Assembly (NCBI GenBank): GCA_025929895.1 | Contig: JAICPI010000007.1 | Span: 1-62,881, forward strand | Origin: Thermoleophilia bacterium | Lineage (GTDB): Bacteria; Actinomycetota; Thermoleophilia; Gaiellales; Gaiellaceae | DNA: 62,881 nt | Reading direction: 5' to 3' | Part shown: positions 8,322 to 16,127 of the stretch, in pieces | Layout of the letters: each line of letters starts with the position of its first letter | Position numbering within the stretch: position 1 is the stretch's first letter | Translations under genes and position numbers: made by a program | Notes under the pieces: generated by a model | What the model was told of the DNA's origin: nothing | Database searches by the model: none | The model's input: only the letters and a program-made list of their open reading frames with translations

Positions 8322-8816
8322 GTGAACCGGCCGACGTTCTCCGCCGTCGCCGAGGACTGCCTGGACGAGGTCTATCGCTACCTGCTCATGCTCACAGCCG
8401 ACGCCTCACTCGCAGACGACCTGACCGGCGCGACCTTCGAGAAGGCGCTCCGGCTCTGGCCGCGCTACGACCCGCGGCGGGCCGCGCCGGTCACGTGGCT
8501 CTGCAGCATCGCGCGGACGACGGCGCTCGACCACTTCCGCGCCGAGAGCCGGCGCCGGCGCCGCGAGGAGCGCTTCGCGGCGGAGCAGCCTCAGGCCGAG
8601 CTGCCGACGCTCAGCGGGCTCTCGCCCGAGCTCGAGGCGGCCGTGGCGGAGCTGACCGCGGCCGAGCGCGAGGTGGTCGCGCTCAGGGTCGTCCTGGAGC
8701 TCGACTCTGAGGCCGCGGCGCGGGTGCTCGGCATCTCCCGCACGGCCGGCTCGATGCGCCTCGCCCGGGCGCTCAACAAGCTCGAGGAAAGGATGGCTGC
8801 AGATGCGCTCGCCTGA
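8322..8816 (+). CDS. ECF-type RNA polymerase sigma factor
   Basis: The GTG at 8322 gives 164 residues with sigma-70 region 2 at about 10-75 (DEVYRYLLMLTADASLADDLTGATFEKAL, then WLCSIARTTALDHFR) and region 4 at about 105-155 (LTAAEREVVALRVVLELDSEAAARVLGIS helix-turn-helix). It lacks regions 1 and 3, as in extracytoplasmic-function sigma factors. The following DUF4349 gene starts 14 bp before its stop in another frame, which is the usual arrangement of a sigma factor and its membrane regulator. Direct targets are not visible. Confidence 0.9.
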   Translation: MNRPTFSAVAEDCLDEVYRYLLMLTADASLADDLTGATFEKALRLWPRYDPRRAAPVTWLCSIARTTALDHFRAESRRRRREERFAAEQPQAELPTLSGLSPELEAAVAELTAAEREVVALRVVLELDSEAAARVLGISRTAGSMRLARALNKLEERMAADALA

Positions 8817-9891
8817 CACCGACGTCGAACGGATCGAGGGGCTCCTCCGCGGCGTGCCGCCGGAGACCGAGCGCGAGGCGCAGATCGAGGGGCTGATCCG
8901 CGAGCTGCGGACGTCCGTGCCGGCCGCGCCGCGCGAGCTGCGCGAGCGCGTGCGCGGGCTCAGGCCGGTCGAGAAGCGGCGGCAGTTCGGGTGGAAGCCT
9001 GTGCTTGTCGTCGTGCCGGTCGCGGTCGCGCTCGTCGGCGCGGCGCTGCTCGGCGGCCGCGGCTCGACCGACCAGGGCGACGAGGGCGGCGGCGTGGCCC
9101 TCGACTCGCGCGTCGGCGAGTCGCAAGATGCCGCGACGCCCGAAGCCGCGCAGAGCACGGATGCTCTCTCCGCGATCGCGCCGAGCTCGCGCGCCCAGGA
9201 GTGGGACGTGCGGCTCGAGCTGTCGGTTCGCGACAACGCGCGGCTCTCGGAGGCGAGCGCCGAGGCGATCTCGACCACGCGCGCGCTCGGTGGGTTCGTC
9301 GTCTCGTCGAACGTCGCCACGCAGGGAGCGGGCGGCGAGGCGCAGCTCGTCGTACGCATCCCGCAGCGTCGAATCCAGGACGCGCTCGCGCAGCTCTCCG
9401 CGCTCGGCACCATCACCGGCCAGGAGGTCTCGGTGCAGGACCGCCAGGCCGAGCTCGACCAGCTCGCAGGCCGGATCGACACGCTGCGCGTCCGCATCGC
9501 GGAGCTGAACGTCCGTCTGCGCACGGAGCAGCTCGACGAGGCCGACCGGCTCCGCCTCGAGCTCCAGCGCCGACAGCTCCAGCGGACGCTGAACGAGGCC
9601 ACGCGGCGCCGGGCCGGCGTCGCCGAACAGGTGGCGCTGGCGGACGTCTCGCTGACGATCCGGACGCGGCCGGCCGCGGCGAGCAGCAGCGGACGCCTCG
9701 ACGACGCCGTCGACGACGCGGTCGGCGTGCTCGGCGTGGCCGGCGCGGTCGCCGTCTTCCTCTTGATCGTGCTCGCGCCGCTCCTGGTGCTGACCGCCCT
9801 CGGCCTCGCCGCCCGCCGGGCTTGGCGGCGCCGCGACGACGAGCGGCTGCTCGACCGGCCTCGGCCGACCCCGCCCGTGAGCAGCCGTTAG
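8803..9891 (+). CDS. DUF4349 membrane protein, probable anti-sigma partner
   Basis: The 362-residue protein has a cytoplasmic N-terminal segment (about 1-65, charged, with PRELRERVRGLRP), a first membrane helix at about 67-85, a long exported region, and a second helix at about 305-335 followed by a basic cytoplasmic tail. Residues about 125-290 fit DUF4349: QEWDVRLELSVRDNARL, GGEAQLVVRIPQRRIQDAL, then a coiled coil (QAELDQLAGRIDTLRVRIAEL). The overlap with the ECF sigma gene suggests that the N-terminal segment holds the sigma factor at the membrane; this is inferred from position, since no zinc-type anti-sigma motif is present. Confidence 0.8.
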   Translation: MRSPDTDVERIEGLLRGVPPETEREAQIEGLIRELRTSVPAAPRELRERVRGLRPVEKRRQFGWKPVLVVVPVAVALVGAALLGGRGSTDQGDEGGGVALDSRVGESQDAATPEAAQSTDALSAIAPSSRAQEWDVRLELSVRDNARLSEASAEAISTTRALGGFVVSSNVATQGAGGEAQLVVRIPQRRIQDALAQLSALGTITGQEVSVQDRQAELDQLAGRIDTLRVRIAELNVRLRTEQLDEADRLRLELQRRQLQRTLNEATRRRAGVAEQVALADVSLTIRTRPAAASSSGRLDDAVDDAVGVLGVAGAVAVFLLIVLAPLLVLTALGLAARRAWRRRDDERLLDRPRPTPPVSSR

Positions 9892-9900
9892 ATTCCCGCC

Positions 9901-10143
9901 GTGTTCCTGGCGATCACGACGCAGAACAAGCTCCTGCTCGGCGGGATGGCGGCGATCTTCATCGCCTTCGCGCTCGTCTCGTCCTTCTGGCTGCCCTCGC
10001 GCAACCCGAACTTCCCGGGCAAGAACCGGAACACCTTCCTCCTCGTCACGGGCGTCCTGTTCGTCGGCATGCTCCTCGCCGTCGAGCTCTTCGCCGTGGA
10101 GGAGGAAGAGCCGGGCGAGGAGCACGCCGCGCTCGTTCGCTAG
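9901..10143 (+). CDS. Small membrane protein with two helices
   Basis: A GTG start at 9901, 9 bp after the DUF4349 stop, opens an 80-residue protein with two hydrophobic helices (about 13-30 and 44-66) separated by a basic loop (SRNPNFPGKNRN) and followed by an acidic tail (EEEEPGEE). It is probably part of the sigma/DUF4349 operon. No family is recognised; it could be a small accessory subunit or membrane anchor. Confidence 0.65.
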   Translation: MFLAITTQNKLLLGGMAAIFIAFALVSSFWLPSRNPNFPGKNRNTFLLVTGVLFVGMLLAVELFAVEEEEPGEEHAALVR

Positions 10144-10232
10144 CGGAGAGGGCGGGATTTGAACCCGCGACGCACCTTGCAGCACGTACGCGATTTCCAG
10201 TCGCGCTCCTTAGACCACTCGGACACCTCTCC
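10144..10232 (-). tRNA. tRNA-Ser(GGA)
   Basis: Read on the minus strand from 10232, the sequence folds with a 7-bp acceptor stem GGAGAGG/CCTCTCC, discriminator G, an anticodon stem CGCGA/TCGCG around loop CTGGAAA (anticodon GGA), a long class II variable arm, and a T-loop GGTTCAAAT flanked by CGG/CCG pairs. The length is 89 nt with no encoded CCA. It decodes UCC and UCU. Confidence 0.95.
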
Positions 10233-10294
10233 GAGCCCTGCCAGCGTAGCCCGGCGCCGTTGAGTCCGCGGCGGACAGGGCGTATCGTCGTGAC

Positions 10295-10894
10295 GTGCGG
10301 CGGATCGTCGCCACGCTCGTTCTTCTCGCCGCGTCGGCGTGCGGTGGGGGCGCCGGCTCGAGCGGCTCGGCAGACGAGGCCATTGCGGGGTTCGACGCGG
10401 CCCAGGCGGAGCCGAGCCTCCACGCGCTGTACGACGCGATTCGAGCCGACTCGGCGGAGGCTCGAGCCGCCGCGCTCGAGCACCTCGGCGACAACGAACG
10501 CGACGTCCGCTGGGCGAGCGCGTTCGCACTCTCGCTGACTGCCGAGCGCGGCGAGTCGCTCGACGCGCTGCGGCCGCTCCTCCGCTCGCGCGGCCTCGAC
10601 GAGCGGCTCCTCGCAGCCGGCGCGCTCGCGTTCAACGGTGAGAAGGCGGGCCTGCCGCCGCTGATCGAGGCGATCACGTCGACGGAGCTGCTCCGTTTTG
10701 AGGATCCACCGCGGCCCGGTTGGCACTACGCGCGGTCGACGTTGATCCAGCTCACCGACGAGGACCTCGGCCTGCTTGCGCGGCCGGGCGGGCGCTGGGA
10801 CCCCGAAGAGACACAGGCTCGTTGGAAGGCGTGGTGGCGGCGGAATGAGGCGCGGGTCGCCTGGACCGGCGAGTACTTCACGGTGAGCCCGTGA
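10295..10894 (+). CDS. Lipoprotein with HEAT-like repeats
   Basis: The GTG at 10295 starts a 199-residue protein with a lipobox (LAASAC, lipidated cysteine at 16). Residues about 35-130 contain helical repeats typical of HEAT/PBS-lyase type units (AEARAAALEHLGDNERDVRWASAFAL, then SLDALRPLLRSRGLDERLLAAGALAF). The C-terminal part is Trp-rich (RWKAWWRRNEARVAW), a pattern often seen at the end of HEAT-containing lipoproteins. It probably acts as a surface protein-binding scaffold. Its stop overlaps the GTG of the metalloprotease gene (GTGA), so the two are co-translated and may work together. Confidence 0.75.
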   Translation: MRRIVATLVLLAASACGGGAGSSGSADEAIAGFDAAQAEPSLHALYDAIRADSAEARAAALEHLGDNERDVRWASAFALSLTAERGESLDALRPLLRSRGLDERLLAAGALAFNGEKAGLPPLIEAITSTELLRFEDPPRPGWHYARSTLIQLTDEDLGLLARPGGRWDPEETQARWKAWWRRNEARVAWTGEYFTVSP

Positions 10895-11934
10895 AACGCT
10901 GCGCGCTCCTCGTCACCCTGGTCGCCGGTCTCTTCATTCCTGCCGACGCGATCGCTCGGACGACGGTGACCGTCACCGGCACGGAGATCGTGATCCGTGT
11001 TCCGATCCAGCTCGCATCGATGCTCGAGCATCAGCGGATGCGGAACCCGATCACAGGAGAACGCTATGACTGGGCGCAGCTCGGGGAGTTCATCGCGAGG
11101 GAGAGCGAGCGCTTCTGGAACGAGGGAACGACCGGTGCGGACGCCTTCTTCGGGGTGACGCCGTCGGGTGGCCTCTCTGCGGTTCGCTACCGAGACTGCT
11201 TCACGATTCGGATTGTCGTCGAGGTCGTGATCACGCCGTTCGTCAAGGCCGGGAGGAAGGTCAAGCTCGACGGCTACCACTACATGGTCTTCGACAGCAA
11301 GCCGAGCGGGAAGATGGTGGTCTGGGATCCGGCAACGCCGGATCCGAACGTGGACACCCCGAGCGCGTACGAGCGGTCGCTCACGGGCGAGTGGACGTCT
11401 TGGGAGGACTACTTCGGCGGCGCCGGCCACGAGCTCGGGCACCTGCTCGGGCTGGGTGACGACTACGACCACGAGAGCGGGGAGTCACTCGCGGGCCGCG
11501 ACGGAACGGTGATGGACAAGGGCCGCGAAATCGATCAGGCGATCGTCGAGCGCATCGCCGGGCTCGTCGAGGCCTCGGGTGTGACCCTGCCCGAGTGCTG
11601 GCACGGGACGTGGAGCGAAGGGAACGCCGCGATGACGGCGGGAGGGACGTTCTCGCTCACGGTCGACGCCGAGGGACGAGTCGAGGGGAAGGGAACCGGG
11701 ACTCAGGAGGTCGCCGGCGGGGGCAGCGCGTCCTACCCGCTCGAGATCAGCGGGAGGCGAACGCCGGGCGAGTTTCGGCTCGTGTTCGCGGGGAGCGGCG
11801 GTTCGCTCGAGGTCGTGACGCCGATCGACGGCGCAACGGCTCGCGGCCCTTGGCGCACCGGGGCGGGCCAAGCCGCGTACCGGGGAACGATCGAGCTCGA
11901 GTGCCGGACGTGCCGCGATGACCCAGGCGGCTGA
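10891..11934 (+). CDS. Secreted metzincin-like zinc protease
   Basis: The 347-residue product has a signal peptide ending near residue 22. The active-site helix is H180-E-L-G-H184-x-x-G187-x-x-D190, the HExxHxxGxxD form in which aspartate serves as third zinc ligand (known from snapalysin-type enzymes). A GTVMDKG at about 206-212 may be the Met-turn. Residues about 225-345 form a separate beta-rich domain beginning CWHGTWSEG and ending with paired cysteines (LECRTC), resembling a small secreted binding domain. The substrate is unknown. It is translationally coupled to the HEAT lipoprotein gene. Confidence 0.75.
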   Translation: MKRCALLVTLVAGLFIPADAIARTTVTVTGTEIVIRVPIQLASMLEHQRMRNPITGERYDWAQLGEFIARESERFWNEGTTGADAFFGVTPSGGLSAVRYRDCFTIRIVVEVVITPFVKAGRKVKLDGYHYMVFDSKPSGKMVVWDPATPDPNVDTPSAYERSLTGEWTSWEDYFGGAGHELGHLLGLGDDYDHESGESLAGRDGTVMDKGREIDQAIVERIAGLVEASGVTLPECWHGTWSEGNAAMTAGGTFSLTVDAEGRVEGKGTGTQEVAGGGSASYPLEISGRRTPGEFRLVFAGSGGSLEVVTPIDGATARGPWRTGAGQAAYRGTIELECRTCRDDPGG

Positions 11935-11971
11935 CCCGAGCCGGGCGCGAGGCCCGGCCGAACGCAAGGAG

Positions 11972-12060
11972 CGGAGGGGGAGGGATTTGAACCCTCGATC
12001 CGCCAAACGACGGATAACGGTTTTCGAGACCGCCGCATTCGACCGCTCTGCCACCCCTCC
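11972..12060 (-). tRNA. tRNA-Ser(CGA)
   Basis: On the minus strand from 12060 the acceptor stem is GGAGGGG/CCCCTCC with discriminator G. The anticodon loop CTCGAAA (anticodon CGA) sits on a stem GCGGT/ACCGT with one G-U pair, followed by a long variable arm and a GGTTCAAAT T-loop. The length is 89 nt with no CCA. It decodes UCG. Confidence 0.95.
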
Positions 12061-12071
12061 GAGGTACGAAG

Positions 12072-12162
12072 CGGAGAAGGAGGGATTCGAACCCTCGAAG
12101 GAGGATTGTTCCCCCTTAACGCCTTAGCAGGGCGCCGCCTTCAGCCACTCGGCCACTTCTCC
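12072..12162 (-). tRNA. tRNA-Ser(GCU)
   Basis: On the minus strand from 12162 the acceptor stem is GGAGAAG/CTTCTCC with discriminator G. The anticodon loop CTGCTAA (anticodon GCU) is flanked by CGCC/GGCG pairs, with a long class II variable arm and a GGTTCGAAT T-loop. The length is 91 nt with no CCA. It decodes AGC and AGU and lies only 11 bp upstream of tRNA-Ser(CGA), so the pair is probably one transcript. Confidence 0.95.
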
Positions 12163-12293
12163 GCGCGCGGGGGACAGGGTATCGCAGGGTGCGGTGGGTG
12201 GTTCCCCCGTCCGGGGCATGCGTGCCAACGCGCCGCCGCGTAGATTCGACCTGCCGGCTCCCCCTCAGAGATACGGCAACCTATGCGGCGACG

Positions 12294-12329
12294 ACCCCTC
12301 TGCGGCTCTCCAGGGGGGTTTTCGCTTTT
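12294..12329 (+). terminator. Possible intrinsic terminator on the plus strand
   Basis: A short stem ACCCCT...AGGGG(GG)T closed over about 12 bases is followed by TTTTCGCTTTT. It reads as an intrinsic terminator for plus-strand transcription, yet no plus-strand gene ends before it; the flanking tRNA and groES genes are on the minus strand. The 12163-12340 gap (178 bp) might therefore hold an unrecognised small RNA. I could not match it to a known RNA family. Confidence 0.35.
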
Positions 12330-12340
12330 CAGGTGCGCTG

Positions 12341-12637
12341 CTAGTCGATCACGCGGGCGATCAGGTCTTCGCGCCGGAGCACCTTGACGGTGCCGCTGCC
12401 GATCCGGACGTCGTAGCCGGCGTCCTTCGGGAACAGGACCTTGTCGCCGAGGTCGACGCCCTGGGCGTCGGGGCCGACCGCCGTGACGATGCCGTGCCGA
12501 CAGCCGGCGTCGGCGCCCGCGGGGACGATCAGGCCGCTCCGCGTCCAGCCCTCGGCCTCGACCGGCTCGACCACGAGGTAGTCGTCGAGCGGCTCCAGAG
12601 AAACCGAGAGATGGTGTTCGTGCTGCTTCTCGACCAC
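12341..12637 (-). CDS. groES: Co-chaperonin GroES, not linked to groEL
   Basis: The 98-residue protein has the Cpn10 layout: LEPLDDYLVVEPVE at the first strand, a mobile-loop segment (TRSGLIVPAGA), GIVTAVGP, VDLGDKVLFPKDAGYDVRIG and a C-terminal KVLRREDLIARV. Length is normal for GroES, which caps the GroEL folding chamber in the cytoplasm. It starts 2 bp after the stop of the amino-acid ABC ATPase gene and looks co-transcribed with that operon; no groEL is near. It may be a second, specialised GroES copy. Confidence 0.85.
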   Translation of the reverse strand: MVEKQHEHHLSVSLEPLDDYLVVEPVEAEGWTRSGLIVPAGADAGCRHGIVTAVGPDAQGVDLGDKVLFPKDAGYDVRIGSGTVKVLRREDLIARVID

Positions 12638-12639
12638 GC

Positions 12640-13383
12640 CTACAGTCTGCCTGCCTCGACGATGCGCGCCAAGAACTGCTGGGTGCGCGGCTCGGTGGGC
12701 GAGGAGAAGATCCGCTCCGGGGGCCCCTGCTCGAGAATTCGCCCTGCGTCGAGGAAGCAGACGCGATTCGCGCTGTCGCGCGCGAAGCCCATCTCGTGCG
12801 TCGCGATCAGCATGGTCATCCCGCCGGCGGCAAGCTCGCGCACGACGTTCAGGACCTCGGCGACGAGCTCGGGGTCGAGCGCGCTCGTGATCTCGTCGAG
12901 CAGCATCAGCTTCGGGCGCAGCGCGAGCGCGCGCACGATCGCGACGCGCTGCTGCTGCCCACCCGAGAGGCTGTCGGGGTACGCGTCGCGCTTGTCCGAG
13001 AGCCCGAAGCGCGCGAGCAGCTCGTCGGCCCGCTGCTCCGCCTCCGCGCGCGAGAGCCCGAGCGCCTTGCGCGGCCCGAGCGTGACGTTGCGAAGCACGG
13101 ACATGTGGGGGAACAGGTTGTACGACTGGAAGACGATCCCGATCTCCCGGCGCACGCGGTTCACGTCGACCCCGGGCGCGGTCAACTCGGTGCCGCCGAC
13201 CACGATCCGACCCGCGTCGACGGGCTCGAGCAGGTTCACGCAGCGCAGGAGCGTCGACTTGCCCGAGCCGGACGCGCCGATCAGGCAGACGACCTCGTGC
13301 TCCTCGACGGTGAGGTCGATCCCGCGCAGCACCTCGTTGCGGCCGAACGACTTGTGCACGCCCTCGAGCTCGACGAAGCTCAT
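12640..13383 (-). CDS. Polar amino-acid ABC transporter, ATPase
   Basis: The 247-residue ATPase has a Walker A (GASGSGKST), a Q-loop (GIVFQSYNLFPHM), the signature LSGGQQQRVAIVRAL, a Walker B (KLMLLDEITSALDPE) and an H-loop (ATHEMGFA). Length and the SYNLFPHM motif fit the GlnQ/HisP group that drives uptake of polar amino acids. It overlaps the permease gene by 4 bp (ATGA) and forms an operon with the permease and binding protein upstream. Confidence 0.93.
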   Translation of the reverse strand: MSFVELEGVHKSFGRNEVLRGIDLTVEEHEVVCLIGASGSGKSTLLRCVNLLEPVDAGRIVVGGTELTAPGVDVNRVRREIGIVFQSYNLFPHMSVLRNVTLGPRKALGLSRAEAEQRADELLARFGLSDKRDAYPDSLSGGQQQRVAIVRALALRPKLMLLDEITSALDPELVAEVLNVVRELAAGGMTMLIATHEMGFARDSANRVCFLDAGRILEQGPPERIFSSPTEPRTQQFLARIVEAGRL

Positions 13384-14240
13384 GCGCGCGCGAGCTCCCG
13401 GCGGCGGTTGCGCGCGATCAGCCAGTCGGTCAGACGCGTCATCGGGATCGTCAGCGCGAGGAAGATCACGGCAGTCGCGACGTAGGGCGTGTAGTTGAAC
13501 GAGCCCGCGACCTCGATCTGCGACTGCCGGAACGCCTCGACGACTCCGAGCAGCGCGACGAGCGCCGTGTCCTTCTGGAGGCCGATGAAGTCGTTCAGCA
13601 GGGGCGGGACGACGCGACGGATCGCCTGCGGCAGGACGACGTGCCGGAGCGCCTGGAGCTGCGTCAGCCCGAGGGAGCGCGCGGCAGCCTCCTGGCTCGG
13701 GTGCACCGACTCGATCCCGGAGCGGTAGACCTCCGAGACGTATGCGGAGTAGACGAGCACGAGGGACACGGTCGCCCAGAAGAACTGCGAACTCGGCACG
13801 CCCGAGAGCTGGAGGCCAGGCACGCCGAATCCGAGCAGGAACACGAGCAGGATCGTGGGGATGCCGCGGAAGACGTCGGTGTACGCCGCGGAGAGCAGCC
13901 GCAGCGGGAAGAAGACCGGTCCGGGGAGGCTCCGCAGCACGGCGAGCACGAGCGCCCAGACGAGGATGAATGCCTCGGCGAGCAGGAAGAGCTGCACGTT
14001 CGTCCCGAACTGCTCGAGGATGTCCGGGAACGACTCGCGGAACTCGGGGCCGTAGAAGAAGGACTCGCGAACCTCGGGCCAGCCGGGTGACGTGACGACG
14101 ACGAGCCCGAGCGCCGTGAGGACGACGGCCGTGCTGAGCGTGGCGATCGCCAGGCTGCGGCCGCCGCCGGGGCCGCCCAGGATGCGCGACGCGCGGTCGC
14201 CTACTCGAGAACCGGCGCGCTGGTGTTCTCGGAGAGCCAC
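13380..14240 (-). CDS. Polar amino-acid ABC transporter, permease
   Basis: Three to five hydrophobic helices and the EAA loop (EAAARSLGLTQLQALRHVVLPQAI) identify an HisMQ-type permease. No start codon lies after the binding-protein stop; the best is a GTG at 14240, which overlaps the end of that gene by 40 bp and gives 286 residues. It supplies the membrane channel of the transporter and couples to the ATPase encoded next through the EAA loop. Confidence 0.88.
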   Translation of the reverse strand: MALREHQRAGSRVGDRASRILGGPGGGRSLAIATLSTAVVLTALGLVVVTSPGWPEVRESFFYGPEFRESFPDILEQFGTNVQLFLLAEAFILVWALVLAVLRSLPGPVFFPLRLLSAAYTDVFRGIPTILLVFLLGFGVPGLQLSGVPSSQFFWATVSLVLVYSAYVSEVYRSGIESVHPSQEAAARSLGLTQLQALRHVVLPQAIRRVVPPLLNDFIGLQKDTALVALLGVVEAFRQSQIEVAGSFNYTPYVATAVIFLALTIPMTRLTDWLIARNRRRELARA

Positions 14241-15097
14241 TGCGTCTGGATCTCGTCCAGCGTGCCTTCGTCCTTCAGCTCCGCGAGCGCGTCGTTCACG
14301 CAGTCGCGCAGGGGGTTGCCTTCCTCGAACAGCATCCCGAAGTGCTCCTGCCCGCCGGCCGACGGGAACTGGCCGACGACCTTGCCGTTCTTGACCTCCT
14401 CGGCGCCGACGAGGAAGAACGCGGTCGGGAGGTCGACCACGATGCCGTCGATCTGGCCCGCGTTGATCGCCGAGACGACGTCGTTCGACGTGTCGAAGAC
14501 GCGCGGCTCGCTGCTCGGCTGGATGGTGTCCTGGATGTAGCCGAGGCTCGTCGTGCCGACCTGCGCTCCGAGCTGCGCGTCCTTCAGCTCCTCGAGCGTG
14601 GTCGCGTTTGCGATCGGGGAGTCCTTCAGCGCCACCAGCGCCTGGTTGACGTCGTAGTACGAGTCGCTGAAGTCGACGGCGCGGTCGCGCTCCTCCGTGA
14701 CGGAGATCTGGTTGATGTCGAAGTCGAAGTTCTTGTCCCCGGGCCGGAAGGAGTTGTTGAACGGCACCACGACCCACTCGACCTCGCTGTCCGCGAATCC
14801 GAGCTTGTCGGCCACCGCGTAGGCGACGGCACTCTCGAACCCCTCGCCCGTGGAGGGGTCGTTGAACTCCCAGTCGGAGCCCTCGGGCACGCCGCCCCCG
14901 AACCAGGGGTCGAACGCGGGGTTGTCCGTCCCGATCGTCAGCTGCCCGGCGTTGACGAGCTCGAGCGAGTCCTTGTCGCACGCGGATGCGGCGGTCGTGG
15001 CGGGCGGCGCGGCCTCGCCGTTGTCGTCGTCGTCCCCGCCGCAGCCCGCCGCGACCAGCGCGAGCGCGAGGACGGGGAGCAGCAACAGCCTCTTCAC
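14201..15097 (-). CDS. Polar amino-acid ABC transporter, substrate-binding lipoprotein
   Basis: The GTG at 15097 gives 298 residues with a lipobox (LALVAAGC) and an Asp/Ala-rich linker. The mature part follows the SBP_bac_3 pattern: GQLTIGTDNPAFDPWFGG, FESAVAYAVADKLG, FDFDINQISVTEERDRAVDFSDSYY and AGQIDGIVVDLPTA. It captures a polar amino acid outside the membrane and delivers it to the permease. A longer frame from 15187 is rejected because it would run into the divergent LigD polymerase gene. Confidence 0.93.
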   Translation of the reverse strand: MKRLLLLPVLALALVAAGCGGDDDDNGEAAPPATTAASACDKDSLELVNAGQLTIGTDNPAFDPWFGGGVPEGSDWEFNDPSTGEGFESAVAYAVADKLGFADSEVEWVVVPFNNSFRPGDKNFDFDINQISVTEERDRAVDFSDSYYDVNQALVALKDSPIANATTLEELKDAQLGAQVGTTSLGYIQDTIQPSSEPRVFDTSNDVVSAINAGQIDGIVVDLPTAFFLVGAEEVKNGKVVGQFPSAGGQEHFGMLFEEGNPLRDCVNDALAELKDEGTLDEIQTQWLSENTSAPVLE

Positions 15098-15122
15098 GCG
15101 CGCGACCCTACCATTGTCCGAG

Positions 15123-16127
15123 ATGGCCGCGCCATTCGTCGAGCTGGAGGTCGGGGAGCGCACGGTCAAGGTCACGAACCCCGACAAGGTCTACTACTCC
15201 GCGCGCGGCGAGACGAAGCTCGACCACGTCCGGTACTACCTCTCGGTCGGCGAGGGGATCGTCCGAGCGCTGTACGAGCGGCCGACGCAGCTCAAGCGCC
15301 ATCCCGGCGGCGCGGAGGGCGAGGCGATCTACCAGAAGCGCGTTCCGGAAAAGCGGCCCGACTGGATCGAGGTCGCGCGGGTGACCTTCCCGTCGGGCCG
15401 GCACGCCGACGAGCTCTGCGTGACCGAGCTCGCGCACGTCGCCTGGGCCGCGAACCTCGCGACCATCGACTTCCATCCCTGGCCGTCGCGCCGCGCGCAC
15501 GTCGACAACCCCGACGAGCTGCGCATCGACGTCGACCCCCAGCCCGGGACGACGTTCGCCGACGCGAAGCAGGTCGCGGCCGTCGTGAAGGACGTGCTCG
15601 ACGAGCTGGGCTTCGTCGGCTGGCCGAAGACGTCGGGCAACCGCGGCATCCACGTCGCCTGCCGGATCGAGCCGCAGTGGACCTTCCCCGAGGTGCGGCG
15701 GTGCGCGCTCGCGTTCGCGCGCGAGGTGGAGCGGCGCTCGCCGCTCGTCACGACGGCGTGGTGGAAGGAGGAGCGCGGCGAGCGCGTCTTCATCGACTAC
15801 AACCAGAACGCGCGCGACCGAACGATCGCGTCGGCCTACTCGGTGCGCGCGCGACCGGACGCGACGGTCTCCGCGCCGGTGAGGTGGGACGAGCTCCCGG
15901 ACGTCGAGACCGAGGACTTCACGATCGCGACGATGCCCGCGCGCTTCGGCGAGCTCGGCGACGTCCAGGCCGGGATCGACGACGCGGTCTGCGACCTGCG
16001 CAAGCTGCTCGAGTGGGTCGAGCGCGAGGAGTCGGAGGGCGTCGGCGAGGCACCGTACCCGCCGAACTTCCCGAAGATGCCGGGCGAGCCACGCCGCGTG
16101 CAGCCCTCGCGCCGCAAGCAGGTCTAG
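15123..16127 (+). CDS. LigD-type primase-polymerase domain protein
   Basis: The 334-residue protein is a stand-alone LigD polymerase (archaeo-eukaryotic primase type) domain. It has TNPDKVYYSARGETKLD at the start, the catalytic LRIDVDPQPG with its two aspartates at about residues 138-140, SGNRGIHVACRIEP, and a late FIDYNQNARDRTIASAYSVR. In bacterial non-homologous end joining this domain fills gaps with ribo- or deoxynucleotides. It is encoded apart from the ligase, whose gene is convergent and overlaps its end by 4 bp. No Ku gene is in the window. Confidence 0.92.
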   Translation: MAAPFVELEVGERTVKVTNPDKVYYSARGETKLDHVRYYLSVGEGIVRALYERPTQLKRHPGGAEGEAIYQKRVPEKRPDWIEVARVTFPSGRHADELCVTELAHVAWAANLATIDFHPWPSRRAHVDNPDELRIDVDPQPGTTFADAKQVAAVVKDVLDELGFVGWPKTSGNRGIHVACRIEPQWTFPEVRRCALAFAREVERRSPLVTTAWWKEERGERVFIDYNQNARDRTIASAYSVRARPDATVSAPVRWDELPDVETEDFTIATMPARFGELGDVQAGIDDAVCDLRKLLEWVEREESEGVGEAPYPPNFPKMPGEPRRVQPSRRKQV

